A stretch of 64,000 bases of DNA from Cardinalis cardinalis (taxonomy: Eukaryota > Chordata > Aves > Passeriformes > Cardinalidae), in assembly GCA_014549065.1 (NCBI GenBank), contig JACDOX010000082.1:2511966-2575965 (forward strand), in the 5' to 3' direction. The notes beneath the pieces are model-generated. The model ran no database searches. It was given only the letters and a program-made list of their open reading frames with translations, and was not told where the DNA came from. Positions 61,301 to 64,000 of this stretch are shown piece by piece. A program made the translations under genes and the position numbers. The stretch's first letter is position 1. Each line of letters begins with the position of its first letter.

Positions 61301-63161
61301 AATAATCACAGCTAACATGACGTGGTTTTTTTATAGTTTTCAGTGATATTCAGCCTCTTCTTTCAAGTCCTGTGGCACCTAGTAAGCCTGAAATAGCAGA
61401 AGCTGGACCAGGTACAATAATCTCTACCTAGTTCTTAATTCAGCAGCTCAAACCATGCTCTAAAACTCAAGTGAAATTAATACACTGCTGTATTTTCAGT
61501 GGACATTTGCATTAGCCCCTNAGAGCTGATTTCAAATTTGTGTTGCTGCTAATAGTTGAACTTGGTGTTTTCTCACATGCATATGGCAACTCACAGTCAC
61601 ATGATTCANTATGTTAAAAAATGTGCTACATAGAAAATTGAGAAAATAGTATTTGTAGAGCAGTTCTGATGAAAACATTGTGATGTGAATTGTGGGTTGC
61701 ATTGTATTTTTGTAGCATCAGTAAAAACGTTAACATTAGTGCATCCTTAACAGCGTGAAATTGGTTAACAGTTACAGACATTCAGTGGTTTTGGACTGAA
61801 ACCACAGCTGGATCTGTTGTCAGATTTCTATTCCAAATTTTATATGTTTTAATGTGTGACTAATTGATTGTTCAACATGTCCTCTTCATTAAATATCTAC
61901 ATTGTACACTGTACCACCTCCCTTAAGTATTGGACCAAAACTCAAAATGTTCAAGAACTCTACTTGAAATCTTACTTGGCAGTGTTTGAGATCCAGACCA
62001 GTTGCAATGAAAGGAAATAAATATCCAGAATTTTTGTGCATCACAGATGTGCTGATTTATAGTCACTGAAGCTNTGTGCAGTTCTGAATTTCTCCCTAAT
62101 GCATACTAAAGTGATAAATGTCCAAACACTAGTGAAATATTTGTTGTTCTTGTTAAAAAAAATTATTTTTGTTCATGAAGGAAGAGTTTCTTCCATTAGC
62201 TCTTTGCTCTCTTATGACTGTCATCATTTCTTCCAGCAGCAACAAGTGAATCCATTCTGGAATCTTTCACACCTAAAACTTCCCGCCCTTTTCAATGGCC
62301 AAGGGTAACATTAGGTAATGTTGTTTTCACCCAGTGAAAAACTCTATGTTTGTTTTGAGCACTCCATCCCATATGAATGCATTCCTTCCACATATCATTT
62401 CACATGCATAACCATTCTTCTTCCTGGTTAGAGAGTCTTGTTCTTCCATCATTGTTATATTGATTGCTCTTGACATACCTGTGTATGAGAAGAAGCTTCT
62501 GGGTGGATTTACTGTCTCAGAGAAATAAAACTTGTGTCTTGCATGATAAAACACCATCATCCTTTTATTAGTGTTCTGTCTCTTTTACTGTGCTGATTGT
62601 CTCTGATATGTAAAGCTTTCAAAATGGAAATTTTAATTTTTTTGGGCTCACAGAATCTTATTTCTGATCAACATACAGCATTTCAGTATCATCTCCATTC
62701 CATACTTCAAAATCTGATTTCATCAGCTGGCTTTGACATTCCATACTAAATTATCTTCAATGTAAACATGTGACATGTGCTGTTTGTTGTGGGAAATGCT
62801 TGTTAAACAATTTTTCATTGCAAACTGAGCTCTTTCTTTCAGCTCCAAAAGAAATACCACTTATTCCTTCTAAACCGAAACCATCTGCTACCCCAGGAGT
62901 ACAACATGTGAAACCTGGTAATTGTGCACATCATTTTCATAATTTGGTTTACAGACAGATATGTTCTCTAAAAATATCTAAGGAAAACTTCCTAAAAAGG
63001 ACAGGAGCTAATGTAATACATGGACATCCTGACTAAGTCATCAATCGCAAATGGGTCATGANTGGTTTGATTACACTTGAATTTTTCTTTTCTAGCCCCT
63101 AAACCACCACTTCTGGAGCCTAAAACTTCTGAGACTGTTAAACAACCAAAAGCAACCCTAG
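4195..63161 (+). CDS. ABI3BP: ABI3BP, partial gene: 31 recognised coding exons (internal part of the gene)
   Basis: ABI3BP is a secreted extracellular-matrix protein first found as a ligand of the SH3 domain of ABI3/NESH. It has FN3 domains near both ends and a long Thr/Ser/Pro-rich middle. The sequence shows 31 exons with consensus splice sites and unbroken phase, 2475 nt in total. They translate to an N-terminal beta-rich segment (exons 1-2), an FN3 domain (exons 3-4), a conserved linker (exons 5-9) and a repetitive stalk (exons 10-31). Segments such as LQLVVGTLTP, YREKDK, VNGQLQ, VTIIKQ, VHLIVPGLN and AESKTPEV match my memory of human ABI3BP. N-glycosylation sequons occur in exons 1, 3, 7, 8, 9 and 21. 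The signal-peptide exon upstream and the C-terminal FN3 and tail exons downstream are missing because of the window limits. Exon numbers used here are window numbers, not official ones. The gene assignment is very likely. Which stalk exons enter mature mRNA cannot be known without transcripts. Confidence 0.95.
4375..12832. other. Intron 1 (8.5 kb)
   Basis: AT-rich intron with no supported coding exon. Short A or T runs and a small tandem repeat of TGAGGATTAATTTTT near 5489-5518 are present. A segment at 11867-11930 resembles a terminal exon but cannot be tied to a gene; it is treated as a finding. No mobile element was recognised. Confidence 0.75.
12833..12901 (+). CDS. ABI3BP: ABI3BP exon 2 of window: link to the FN3 domain
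   Basis: A 69-nt exon, phase 1 to phase 1, after ATTTGCAG and before GTACTT. It reads DAEPRYLVSVKP, then NNKKSCSG. Human ABI3BP has DAEPKYLIVVRP and KKSCSG at the same place. It completes the N-terminal beta-rich segment and carries a conserved cysteine. Confidence 0.93.
12902..14893. other. Intron 2 (2.0 kb)
   Basis: Contains a CR1 3' fragment at 13528-13672 and a short (AT)n run near 13793-13804. No other structure was recognised. Confidence 0.8.
13528..13672 (+). mobile_element. CR1 LINE, 3' terminal fragment
   Basis: About 145 bp matching the end of avian CR1: CTATCCCTGGGAGCACTCAA, then GTCCCTGCTCATGGCAGGGG, then GGTCCTT, CCCTTCCAACCCAAAT and CTATGAT. It is severely 5'-truncated, as is usual for CR1 copies. 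It belongs to a different 3'-end type from the copy at 810-1578, which ends in GGTCTTTTCCAACCTAAAT. Confidence 0.92.
14894..15026 (+). CDS. ABI3BP: ABI3BP exon 3 of window: first half of the FN3 domain
   Basis: A 133-nt exon, entering in phase 1 and leaving in phase 2 (split Arg codon AG|G), after TTACGTAG and before GTAACA. It reads GRNKTQKPLQLVVGTLTPTS, then VFLSWG and NPQHDW. This is the A-C strand part of an FN3 fold with the expected core tryptophan (SWG). Human ABI3BP has RKPLQLVVGTLTPSSVFLSW here. NKT is a possible glycosylation site. Confidence 0.95.
15203..15246. repeat. 44-bp near-perfect palindrome (no spacer)
   Basis: The central 32 bp (15209-15240) is a perfect inverted repeat with the left arm CTTTAGTGAGATGTGT and no loop. 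After one mismatched pair (15208/15241), five further pairs match, so 21 of 22 pairs are complementary over 15203-15246. It starts 177 bp downstream of the exon 3 donor. It could fold as a hairpin in pre-mRNA or as a cruciform in DNA. I do not recognise it as the end of a known transposon, and no flanking target-site duplication is obvious. Confidence 0.95.
16430..16489. repeat. 30-bp tandem duplication (two copies)
   Basis: The unit starting TTTATCTTTATGTGATGTGT is present at 16430 and again at 16460. The first 20 positions are identical except for a preceding base, and the last ten are diverged. This is probably a small replication-slippage duplication. Confidence 0.85.
23586..23676. repeat. 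Compound trinucleotide microsatellite (ATC, ATT, ACT, ATT units)
   Basis: Consecutive runs of ATC, ATT, then ACT and again ATT units over about 90 bp. It ends about 65 bp before the exon 4 acceptor at 23740, so it lies next to the probable branch-point region. Length variation between individuals is likely. Confidence 0.95.
23741..23922 (+). CDS. ABI3BP: ABI3BP exon 4 of window: second half of the FN3 domain
   Basis: A 182-nt exon, phase 2 in and phase 1 out, between TCTGAGCAG and GTAAGT. It reads FYTVRYREKDKDKKWVFQLC, then PATETVIDNLKPNTPYEFGV and WSKTLNHKTVLS. The FN3 hallmarks YTVRY and LKPNTPYEFGV are clear and match human ABI3BP nearly word for word. One codon with N is Asp or Glu. Together with exon 3 it completes the FN3 domain. 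Confidence 0.96.
23923..26845. other. Intron 4 (2.9 kb)
   Basis: No coding exon, mobile element or ordered repeat was recognised. Several isolated Ns lie between 25385 and 25911. Confidence 0.75.
26846..26907 (+). CDS. ABI3BP: ABI3BP exon 5 of window: linker after FN3
   Basis: A 62-nt exon, phase 1 in and phase 0 out, between TCAAAACAG and GTATGC. It reads SKKVNGQLQNMYKLVPNSQT. Human ABI3BP has SKKVNGKIQSTY here, so the start is conserved while the end is free to vary. Confidence 0.9.
28110..28373 (-). mobile_element. CR1 LINE, 3' terminal fragment on the minus strand
   Basis: Read on the + strand it begins CACAGAATCATAGAATCA, the reverse complement of a CR1 3' end. It continues AAGTCCAACTGCTAA, then ACCATGTCCTCTAG, CACTTCCAGG and TTTTCCTAATATCTGATCTA, and ends TGAGGCCATGTCC. 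Order and content match the reverse complement of the same CR1 3'-end type as the copy at 810-1578. Confidence 0.92.
31371..31423. repeat. 19-bp tandem duplication overlapping an 18-bp palindrome
   Basis: TCCTGAGAATATATTTGTG occurs at 31371 and 31390 with one difference. It runs into the perfect 18-bp palindrome GTAACAATATATTGTTAC at 31406-31423. The region is very AT-rich, so chance is not excluded. Confidence 0.85.
31806..31857 (+). CDS. ABI3BP: ABI3BP exon 6 of window: conserved VTIIKQ linker
   Basis: A 52-nt exon, phase 0 in and phase 1 out, between TTTTTTCAG and GTAAGT. It reads IILSDNKKLVPVTIIKQ. Human ABI3BP has RKLIPITIIKQV. The short size and exact phase agree with the conserved gene structure. 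Confidence 0.9.
32233..32295 (+). CDS. ABI3BP: ABI3BP exon 7 of window: linker
   Basis: A 63-nt exon, phase 1 to phase 1, between CTCCACAG and GTGACT. It reads IIQNRTQSKAPDSSSLPGAI, followed by LG. Human has VIQNVTHKD, then KAPLGGVIL. NRT keeps a glycosylation sequon at the position of human NVT. From this exon on, all junctions are phase 1. Confidence 0.9.
   Translation, partial: LFKIGRSQKHQIVLLSQEQY
33325..33420 (+). CDS. ABI3BP: ABI3BP exon 8 of window: conserved VHLIVPGLN segment
   Basis: A 96-nt exon, phase 1 to phase 1, after TCTGTAG (an N lies in the polypyrimidine tract) and before GTAAGC. It reads VHLIVPGLNDSQQKLPPLLT, then IDDIPQASRKKLG. Human ABI3BP has VHLIIPGLNETTVKLPASL. NDS is a sequon equivalent to human NET. 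Confidence 0.93.
33744..33821 (+). CDS. ABI3BP: ABI3BP exon 9 of window: AKNET..AESKTPEV segment
   Basis: A 78-nt exon, phase 1 to phase 1, between TCTTTTAG and GTAATG. It reads AKNETGVWPAESKTPEVQEI, then SPQSLPG. Human ABI3BP has AKNETLALPAESKTPEVEKI. This is the last exon that aligns simply to my memory of the human protein before the repetitive stalk. Confidence 0.94.
33822..38812. other. Intron 9 (5.0 kb)
   Basis: No + strand exon supported. An antisense coding-like segment with a zinc-ribbon-like motif lies at 37439-37910 (separate entry). A and T runs occur at 35800-35813 and 36700-36740. The rest is unremarkable AT-rich sequence. Confidence 0.7.
37439..37910 (-). pseudogene. Antisense coding-like segment with CX2C-X14-CX2C motif, one frameshift; family unknown
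   Basis: On the minus strand an open frame from about 37900 to 37684 reads as leucine-rich helices (for example MEVYKLLISFSEKKYAVSHI). A second frame continues from 37681 (TTG codon, LENVSHSLELLQMLL) to a TGA at 37439-37441. The sense of the text carries across the junction if one T is missing in a T run near 37682. The second part has the cysteine pairs CHQC and CETC, 14 residues apart, which resembles a zinc ribbon. I do not recognise the protein. No poly(A) tail or target-site duplication is obvious, so whether it is a retrocopy, a decayed gene or a real exon is open. It could also be a chance reading frame. Confidence 0.35.
38813..38893 (+). CDS. ABI3BP: ABI3BP exon 10 of window: first stalk exon
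   Basis: An 81-nt exon, phase 1 to phase 1, between TTCTTCTAG and GTAACT. It reads AQAEKTHGPEDFGSTPKPKL, then VQTQKIPG. It is the longest of the small stalk exons and belongs to none of the recurrent families clearly. The composition (Thr, Pro, Lys, Gln) fits an extended linker. Confidence 0.85.
40213..40287 (+). CDS. ABI3BP: ABI3BP exon 11 of window: stalk exon
   Basis: A 75-nt exon, phase 1 to phase 1, between TATCGTAG and GTAACT. It reads ASNEIQLLPSGSRIPDAPKS, then PLTELG. The pattern A..E..L.PSGSR resembles the F family (compare exon 13, AFEEKKTVSSGSK). Confidence 0.87.
42011..42092 (-). mobile_element. CR1 LINE relic, minus strand
   Basis: On the + strand: ATAGAATAGAATGGGTTCCA, then GAAAGGGACCTGCAGTGATC, then ATCTGGTCCAGCTGCTGA. 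This is the reverse complement of a CR1 3' end of the GATCATCT-type. Only about 80 bp remain. Confidence 0.75.
42851..42916 (+). CDS. ABI3BP: ABI3BP exon 12 of window: stalk exon, R family
   Basis: A 66-nt exon, phase 1 to phase 1, between TTTGCTCTTAG and GTAATT. It reads ATQSPALKSVSLPSTEKKEM, then EMG. Length, the start ATQ.P.LKS and the CTTAG acceptor context match exons 17, 19, 23 and 25. Confidence 0.88.
43412..43486 (+). CDS. ABI3BP: ABI3BP exon 13 of window: stalk exon, F family
   Basis: A 75-nt exon, phase 1 to phase 1, between TTTTTTCAG and GTAATG. It reads AFEEKKTVSSGSKPSSTMEV, then QPTQPG. It is paralogous to exon 20 (AFDENQHISSRPETSG) in length, start and overall pattern. Confidence 0.9.
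44649..44717 (+). CDS. ABI3BP: ABI3BP exon 14 of window: stalk exon, S family
   Basis: A 69-nt exon, phase 1 to phase 1, between TTTTCCAG and GTAAAT. It reads ASHDFLHVISTPQTFTSSEI, then PHTG. Exon 18 is a close copy (ASHDFLRVTSTPQTSTSGKM) and exon 26 a distant one. One N lies at a Pro codon third position. Confidence 0.9.
45400..45474 (+). pseudogene. ABI3BP: Disabled ABI3BP stalk exon, D family (donor lost)
   Basis: After a strong acceptor (T run then AACAG) an open frame in phase 1 runs for exactly 75 nt, the length of exon 27, and shares TDLE...MP with exon 27 (SADLE...MP). It sits between an S-type and an F/L-type exon, the same order as exons 26-27-28. The donor is GG-ATAA instead of GT-AATA, so normal splicing is not expected. 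Reading on gives a TGA at 45493-45495. This is inferred to be a recently lost exon, unless the donor base is a sequencing error. Confidence 0.65.
46128..46202 (+). CDS. ABI3BP: ABI3BP exon 15 of window: stalk exon, L/F family
   Basis: A 75-nt exon, phase 1 to phase 1, between ATCTTTCCAG and GTAATG. It reads DLGEKKPLSSR, one codon with N, then TTSGMAEMPPISAG. It resembles exon 13 (EEKKTVSS) and exon 28 (QPLLSS) and holds the same relative place in its block as exon 28. Confidence 0.9.
46203..47501. other. Intron 15 (1.3 kb)
   Basis: A (GT)n run lies at 46460-46478. The near-identical duplicated block starts at 47244. A segment at about 47338-47396 resembles exon 16 and may be a dead K-type exon. 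No other structure. Confidence 0.75.
46460..46478. repeat. (GT)n microsatellite
   Basis: About nine GT units in intron 15. Confidence 0.95.
47502..47561 (+). CDS. ABI3BP: ABI3BP exon 16 of window: stalk exon, K family
   Basis: A 60-nt exon, phase 1 to phase 1, between GTGTCTGTAG and GTAAAT. It reads ATKRPDLEWTSSAPRETTRK, then G. It is identical to exon 24. Exon 22 (ALPRPVLEPTS) is an older paralogue with a related upstream intron sequence (CATCTCAAGAT..TTTCTGT). Confidence 0.9.
47932..47997 (+). CDS. ABI3BP: ABI3BP exon 17 of window: stalk exon, R family
   Basis: A 66-nt exon, phase 1 to phase 1, between TTTGATCTTAG and GTAACT. It reads AARRPRPKSTTPSSLATQPT, then VMG. It is strongly basic and proline-rich. 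Identical in protein to exon 25 where both are called; an N makes CGN, still Arg. Human ABI3BP has an RRPRPK motif in its stalk. Confidence 0.92.
47998..49628. other. Intron 17 (1.6 kb)
   Basis: Its first 377 bp belong to the near-identical block. From about 48482 to 48820 there is an older, clearly diverged match to 58641-58960. It holds the dead F-type exon at 48576-48666. The remaining part up to exon 18 is plain AT-rich intron. Confidence 0.75.
48576..48666 (+). pseudogene. ABI3BP: Decayed ABI3BP stalk exon, F family
   Basis: The sequence CTTTTGGTGAAT...ATTTCTTCCAGATCTG aligns with the exon at 58735-58812 and with exon 20 (CTTTTGATGAAAATCAGCAC). The acceptor is CAT instead of CAG, the frame is broken by a short internal repeat of TATTCATGG, and the donor is GC instead of GT. 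It lies between R-type exon 17 and S-type exon 18, where an F-type exon is expected. Confidence 0.65.
49629..49703 (+). CDS. ABI3BP: ABI3BP exon 18 of window: stalk exon, S family
   Basis: A 75-nt exon, phase 1 to phase 1, between TTTTTCCAG and GTAAAT. It reads ASHDFLRVTSTPQTSTSGKM, then SEQETG. Compared with exon 14 it has two extra codons near the end. The end SEQETG matches the end SKTETG of exon 26. Confidence 0.92.
49704..51650. other. Intron 18 (1.9 kb)
   Basis: A T/G-rich low-complexity stretch lies at about 51025-51100. By comparison with exons 26-28, D- and L-type exons would be expected in this interval, but I could not find recognisable relics. Nothing else noted. Confidence 0.7.
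51651..51716 (+). CDS. ABI3BP: ABI3BP exon 19 of window: stalk exon, R family
   Basis: A 66-nt exon, phase 1 to phase 1, between TTTGATCTTAG and GTAAAC. It reads ATQESGLKITSHASMETRGS, then VMG. Acceptor context and the GTGATGG end are those of exons 17 and 25. The exon itself has lost the Arg/Pro motif. Confidence 0.9.
52242..52316 (+). CDS. ABI3BP: ABI3BP exon 20 of window: stalk exon, F family
   Basis: A 75-nt exon, phase 1 to phase 1, between TTTCTTTCAG and GTAATC. It reads AFDENQHISSRPETSGIQEI, then PSAISG. Closely related to exon 13 and, through the SG.MEIPSA end, to exon 21. Confidence 0.92.
52593..52616. repeat. Short inverted repeat, 10-bp arms
   Basis: CTAAGTTGCA, loop ATAC, then TGCAACTTAG. 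A perfect hairpin in intron 20. There is no T run after it and no reason to expect a terminator in this genome. Confidence 0.9.
53811..53888 (+). CDS. ABI3BP: ABI3BP exon 21 of window: stalk exon, F family
   Basis: A 78-nt exon, phase 1 to phase 1, between TTCTGTGCAG and GTATTG. It reads ALNETQTVSQFPSKASGVME, then IPSAQSG. It looks like a tandem copy of exon 20 with one extra codon. NET forms a new glycosylation sequon. Confidence 0.9.
53889..56204. other. Intron 21 (2.3 kb)
   Basis: No exon, mobile element or ordered repeat was recognised. Several isolated Ns occur. Confidence 0.7.
56205..56270 (+). CDS. ABI3BP: ABI3BP exon 22 of window: stalk exon, K family
   Basis: A 66-nt exon, phase 1 to phase 1, between CTAACCTTAG and GTAAAC. 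It reads ALPRPVLEPTSFPFLKTTRT, then VMG. The upstream intron shares ACATCTCAAGAT with exons 16 and 24, and RP.LE.TS is common to all three. Confidence 0.9.
56690..56752 (+). CDS. ABI3BP: ABI3BP exon 23 of window: stalk exon, R family
   Basis: A 63-nt exon, phase 1 to phase 1, between TTTAATCTTAG and GTAAAA. It reads VTQRPKLKSSSPYLASQGTV, then EG. It pairs with exon 22 as exon 17 pairs with 16 and 25 with 24. Confidence 0.9.
56753..57760. other. Intron 23 (1.0 kb)
   Basis: The left 750 bp show nothing specific. The near-identical duplicated block starts at 57503, where several Ns are crowded together (57512-57538). Confidence 0.75.
57761..57820 (+). CDS. ABI3BP: ABI3BP exon 24 of window: stalk exon, K family (copy of exon 16)
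   Basis: A 60-nt exon, phase 1 to phase 1, identical in DNA to exon 16, between GTGTCTGTAG and GTAAAT. If the duplication is an assembly error, this exon and exon 25 do not exist as separate exons. If real, the protein has the same 42-residue pair twice. Confidence 0.75.
58191..58256 (+). CDS. ABI3BP: ABI3BP exon 25 of window: stalk exon, R family (copy of exon 17)
   Basis: A 66-nt exon, phase 1 to phase 1, same as exon 17 except for N positions (an N here falls in the Thr codon ACT; exon 17 has an N in its third codon). The same caveat about assembly applies as for exon 24. Confidence 0.75.
58257..59195. other. Intron 25 (0.94 kb)
   Basis: Starts in the near-identical block. From 58641 to about 58960 it is an old diverged paralogue of 48482-48820. 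It contains the TAG-bearing F-type exon at 58735-58812. Confidence 0.8.
58735..58812 (+). pseudogene. ABI3BP: ABI3BP stalk exon of F family with in-frame stop
   Basis: Between ATTTCAG and GTAGCG lies a 78-nt segment, phase 1 to phase 1, that reads AFGES, TAG, then DISSQFETP. It aligns to exon 20 (AFDENQHISSRPET). The TAG (58749-58751) falls where exon 20 has CAG, so a single C-to-T change explains it. Apart from the stop, the frame is intact to the donor. If still spliced in, it would truncate the protein or trigger decay of the mRNA. More likely it is a dead exon. Confidence 0.7.
59196..59270 (+). CDS. ABI3BP: ABI3BP exon 26 of window: stalk exon, S family
   Basis: A 75-nt exon, phase 1 to phase 1, between TTTTTCCAG and GTAAAT. 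It reads VPLDSNHISFQSQTSASAEI, then SKTETG. Same length and place in the block as exon 18, and the GAGACTGGTAAAT donor region is shared. Confidence 0.9.
59271..60321. other. Intron 26 (1.05 kb)
   Basis: AT-rich. A + strand open frame of about 148 codons spans 59377-59823 but has no coding character or splice logic. No repeat or mobile element was recognised. Confidence 0.65.
60322..60396 (+). CDS. ABI3BP: ABI3BP exon 27 of window: stalk exon, D family
   Basis: A 75-nt exon, phase 1 to phase 1, between TTTTTCCACAG and GTAATA. It reads VTSSADLEKPMPPFSRTPHV, then LTTTAG. It is the only intact D-type exon; the disabled copy is at 45400-45474. Confidence 0.9.
60656..60695. repeat. 20-bp tandem duplication
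   Basis: GGTTTAATACTACTAAACTA is followed by GGTTTAATACTGCTAATGAC, with 15 or more shared positions. Confidence 0.85.
61006..61017. repeat. Run of 12 G
   Basis: Uninterrupted G homopolymer in intron 27. It may be a sequencing-length error hotspot. Confidence 0.95.
61337..61411 (+). CDS. ABI3BP: ABI3BP exon 28 of window: stalk exon, L family
   Basis: A 75-nt exon, phase 1 to phase 1, between TTTTTTATAG and GTACAA. It reads VFSDIQPLLSSPVAPSKPEI, then AEAGPG. A second AG (TTTTCAG) seven bases downstream would break the phase, so the first is chosen. Confidence 0.9.
61412..62236. other. Intron 28 (0.83 kb)
   Basis: No feature recognised beyond splice sites. Confidence 0.7.
62237..62314 (+). 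CDS. ABI3BP: ABI3BP exon 29 of window: stalk exon with tandem acceptor
   Basis: A 78-nt exon, phase 1 to phase 1, after TTCTTCCAG and before GTAATG. It reads AATSESILESFTPKTSRPFQ, then WPRVTLG. The acceptor is CAGCAG, so a start at 62240 would drop one Ala without changing phase. An internal GGGTAACA would end in phase 0, so the second GT is preferred. Confidence 0.87.
62315..62842. other. Intron 29 (0.53 kb)
   Basis: No feature recognised beyond splice sites. Confidence 0.7.
62843..62917 (+). CDS. ABI3BP: ABI3BP exon 30 of window: Pro/Lys-rich stalk exon
   Basis: A 75-nt exon, phase 1 to phase 1, between CTTTCTTTCAG and GTAATT. It reads APKEIPLIPSKPKPSATPGV, then QHVKPG. The style APK..P..PKPK is that of the human ABI3BP middle region (APKQTPRAPPKPK), so the array passes here into the more widely conserved stalk. 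Confidence 0.92.
63096..63161 (+). CDS. ABI3BP: ABI3BP exon 31 of window: Pro/Lys-rich stalk exon
   Basis: A 66-nt exon, phase 1 to phase 1, between CTTTTCTAG and GTAATA. It reads APKPPLLEPKTSETVKQPKA, then TLG. PKPP is a PxxP core of the kind bound by SH3 domains. Whether this is the ABI3-binding site is unknown. Confidence 0.92.
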   Translation, partial: PLNHHFWSLKLLRLLNNQKQP

Positions 63162-63991
63162 GTAATACATGTTTCTGTAGCTGCTAGTCACTCTTCTTTG
63201 CAGTCCAAGCCACAGTTTGTACTCTGTTACTTTATCTCATAGCTTTCACTGTATTTAATTNATTTCTCTGAAAGAAGAAGAAAGTTTGGAGATAAGCATT
63301 CAGAAATGTTTTTCTAAACTTAGGAGAAAAAGAAACCATTTTTTTCATGCAGTTTTGCTAGTTCTATGGTACAGTAAAAATTTTTGTCTTCCATTTTGCT
63401 GAGAGCTTTTCTATGCCAACACTCTTTATTCAGAAGACTCATTGGAAATACAATTGAACTGCCAAGTGTAAAGGTAGCGTTGTGGATGTTAATCCAGAAC
63501 TCTCGGTGAAGGATTCCTGTGGTACGAGGTTAACTTGTTAACTCCACTGCTTTATGAATCCTTCTGAGTGTCATTTTGGCTTGAAAAACACCTCTCAGTC
63601 ACTTCATGGCTCACTCCTCTCTGCTCTTTTTGTAGACATCAGGCATTTTTTCACCGCGTCAGTTGCTATGAAACATTTTATTGGAAAGCAGTCTCATAGC
63701 ACTGCTTTTTAAAAATGTACAAAGTTNCTTACCTCTGCCTGAAACTGAGTTTACACTTTATCTGAAGTCAGGCTAACAGGCAGATNAACTAATTACAATT
63801 TCAACCCATGCATGTTTGGTGGGAAAAGGGTTTCTAGGATTCGTTGTTCTTAATTTTTACCATTTACATGATACGGCTATTCTACTTGTATTATTCAACT
63901 TGTATTAGCTGCTTCTCTTCCATTAGCAGAATTCAATGACTGCAGCTATGAAGCAGTTCCATTTTTTAAAATTGATTCCATGTCCTTTCAG
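63162..63991. other. Intron 31 (partial)
   Basis: No exon, repeat or mobile element was recognised. It ends in a good polypyrimidine tract and AG at 63990-63991. Confidence 0.65.
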
Positions 63992-64000
63992 CTGTTTGCC
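63992..64000 (+). CDS. ABI3BP: Possible start of the next ABI3BP exon (cut by window end)
   Basis: CATGTCCTTTCAG is followed by CTGTTTGCC. In phase 1 this gives Ala-Val-Cys. Only nine bases are visible, so the call rests on the acceptor alone. Confidence 0.3.

Larger units (their letters stand above)
60397..61336. other. Intron 27 (0.94 kb)
   Basis: A 20-bp tandem repeat (GGTTTAATACT.CTAA) lies at 60656-60695 and a run of 12 G at 61006-61017. Nothing else. Confidence 0.75.

Overview
The window is vertebrate nuclear DNA, most likely from a bird. It is AT-rich and intron-dominated, and it carries several 5'-truncated CR1 LINEs of the kind typical of avian genomes (about 810-1578, 13528-13672, 28110-28373 and 42011-42092). 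It contains the 5' and middle part of one gene on the + strand. I identify this gene as ABI3BP (ABI family member 3 binding protein, also called TARSH or NESHBP), an extracellular-matrix protein. The identification rests on the close match, from memory, of the first exons to vertebrate ABI3BP: an N-terminal beta-rich segment, the FN3 domain, and the VTIIKQ, VHLIVPGLN and PAESKTPEV segments. The promoter, the signal-peptide exon and the C-terminal half of the gene lie outside the window.

I recognise 31 coding exons between 4195 and 63161. All have AG acceptors and GT donors. Their phases chain without a break: phase 1 almost throughout, with phase 2 between exons 3 and 4 and phase 0 between exons 5 and 6. 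Together they give 2475 nt, or 825 codons. Exons 1-5 are spread over about 23 kb and encode the N-terminal region and the FN3 domain. Exons 6-9 encode the conserved linker. From exon 10 on, the gene becomes an array of small symmetric phase-1 exons of 60-81 nt that encode a Thr/Ser/Pro-rich stalk. These exons fall into families that recur in the same order, which I call K, R, F, S, D and L, so the array grew by duplication of multi-exon blocks.

The array is still changing. A block of about 1.13 kb with two coding exons occurs twice, 10,259 bp apart (47244-48374 and 57503-58633), nearly identical and GC-rich, inside an older and much more diverged duplication. This points to recent gene conversion or to an assembly artefact, and the unusual clustering of N calls in both copies makes the artefact a serious option. 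Three dead or disabled array exons can be recognised: 45400-45474 (donor lost), 48576-48666 (acceptor and frame lost) and 58735-58812 (in-frame TAG).

Elsewhere the introns hold CR1 fragments, simple repeats and a 44-bp near-perfect palindrome at 15203-15246. An antisense coding-like segment at 37439-37910, with a CX2C-X14-CX2C zinc-ribbon-like motif and one frameshift, looks like a pseudogene of an unidentified protein. I found no RNA gene, CRISPR array or bacterial-type feature, and no clearly novel biological system. The most interesting material is the evolution of the ABI3BP exon array.
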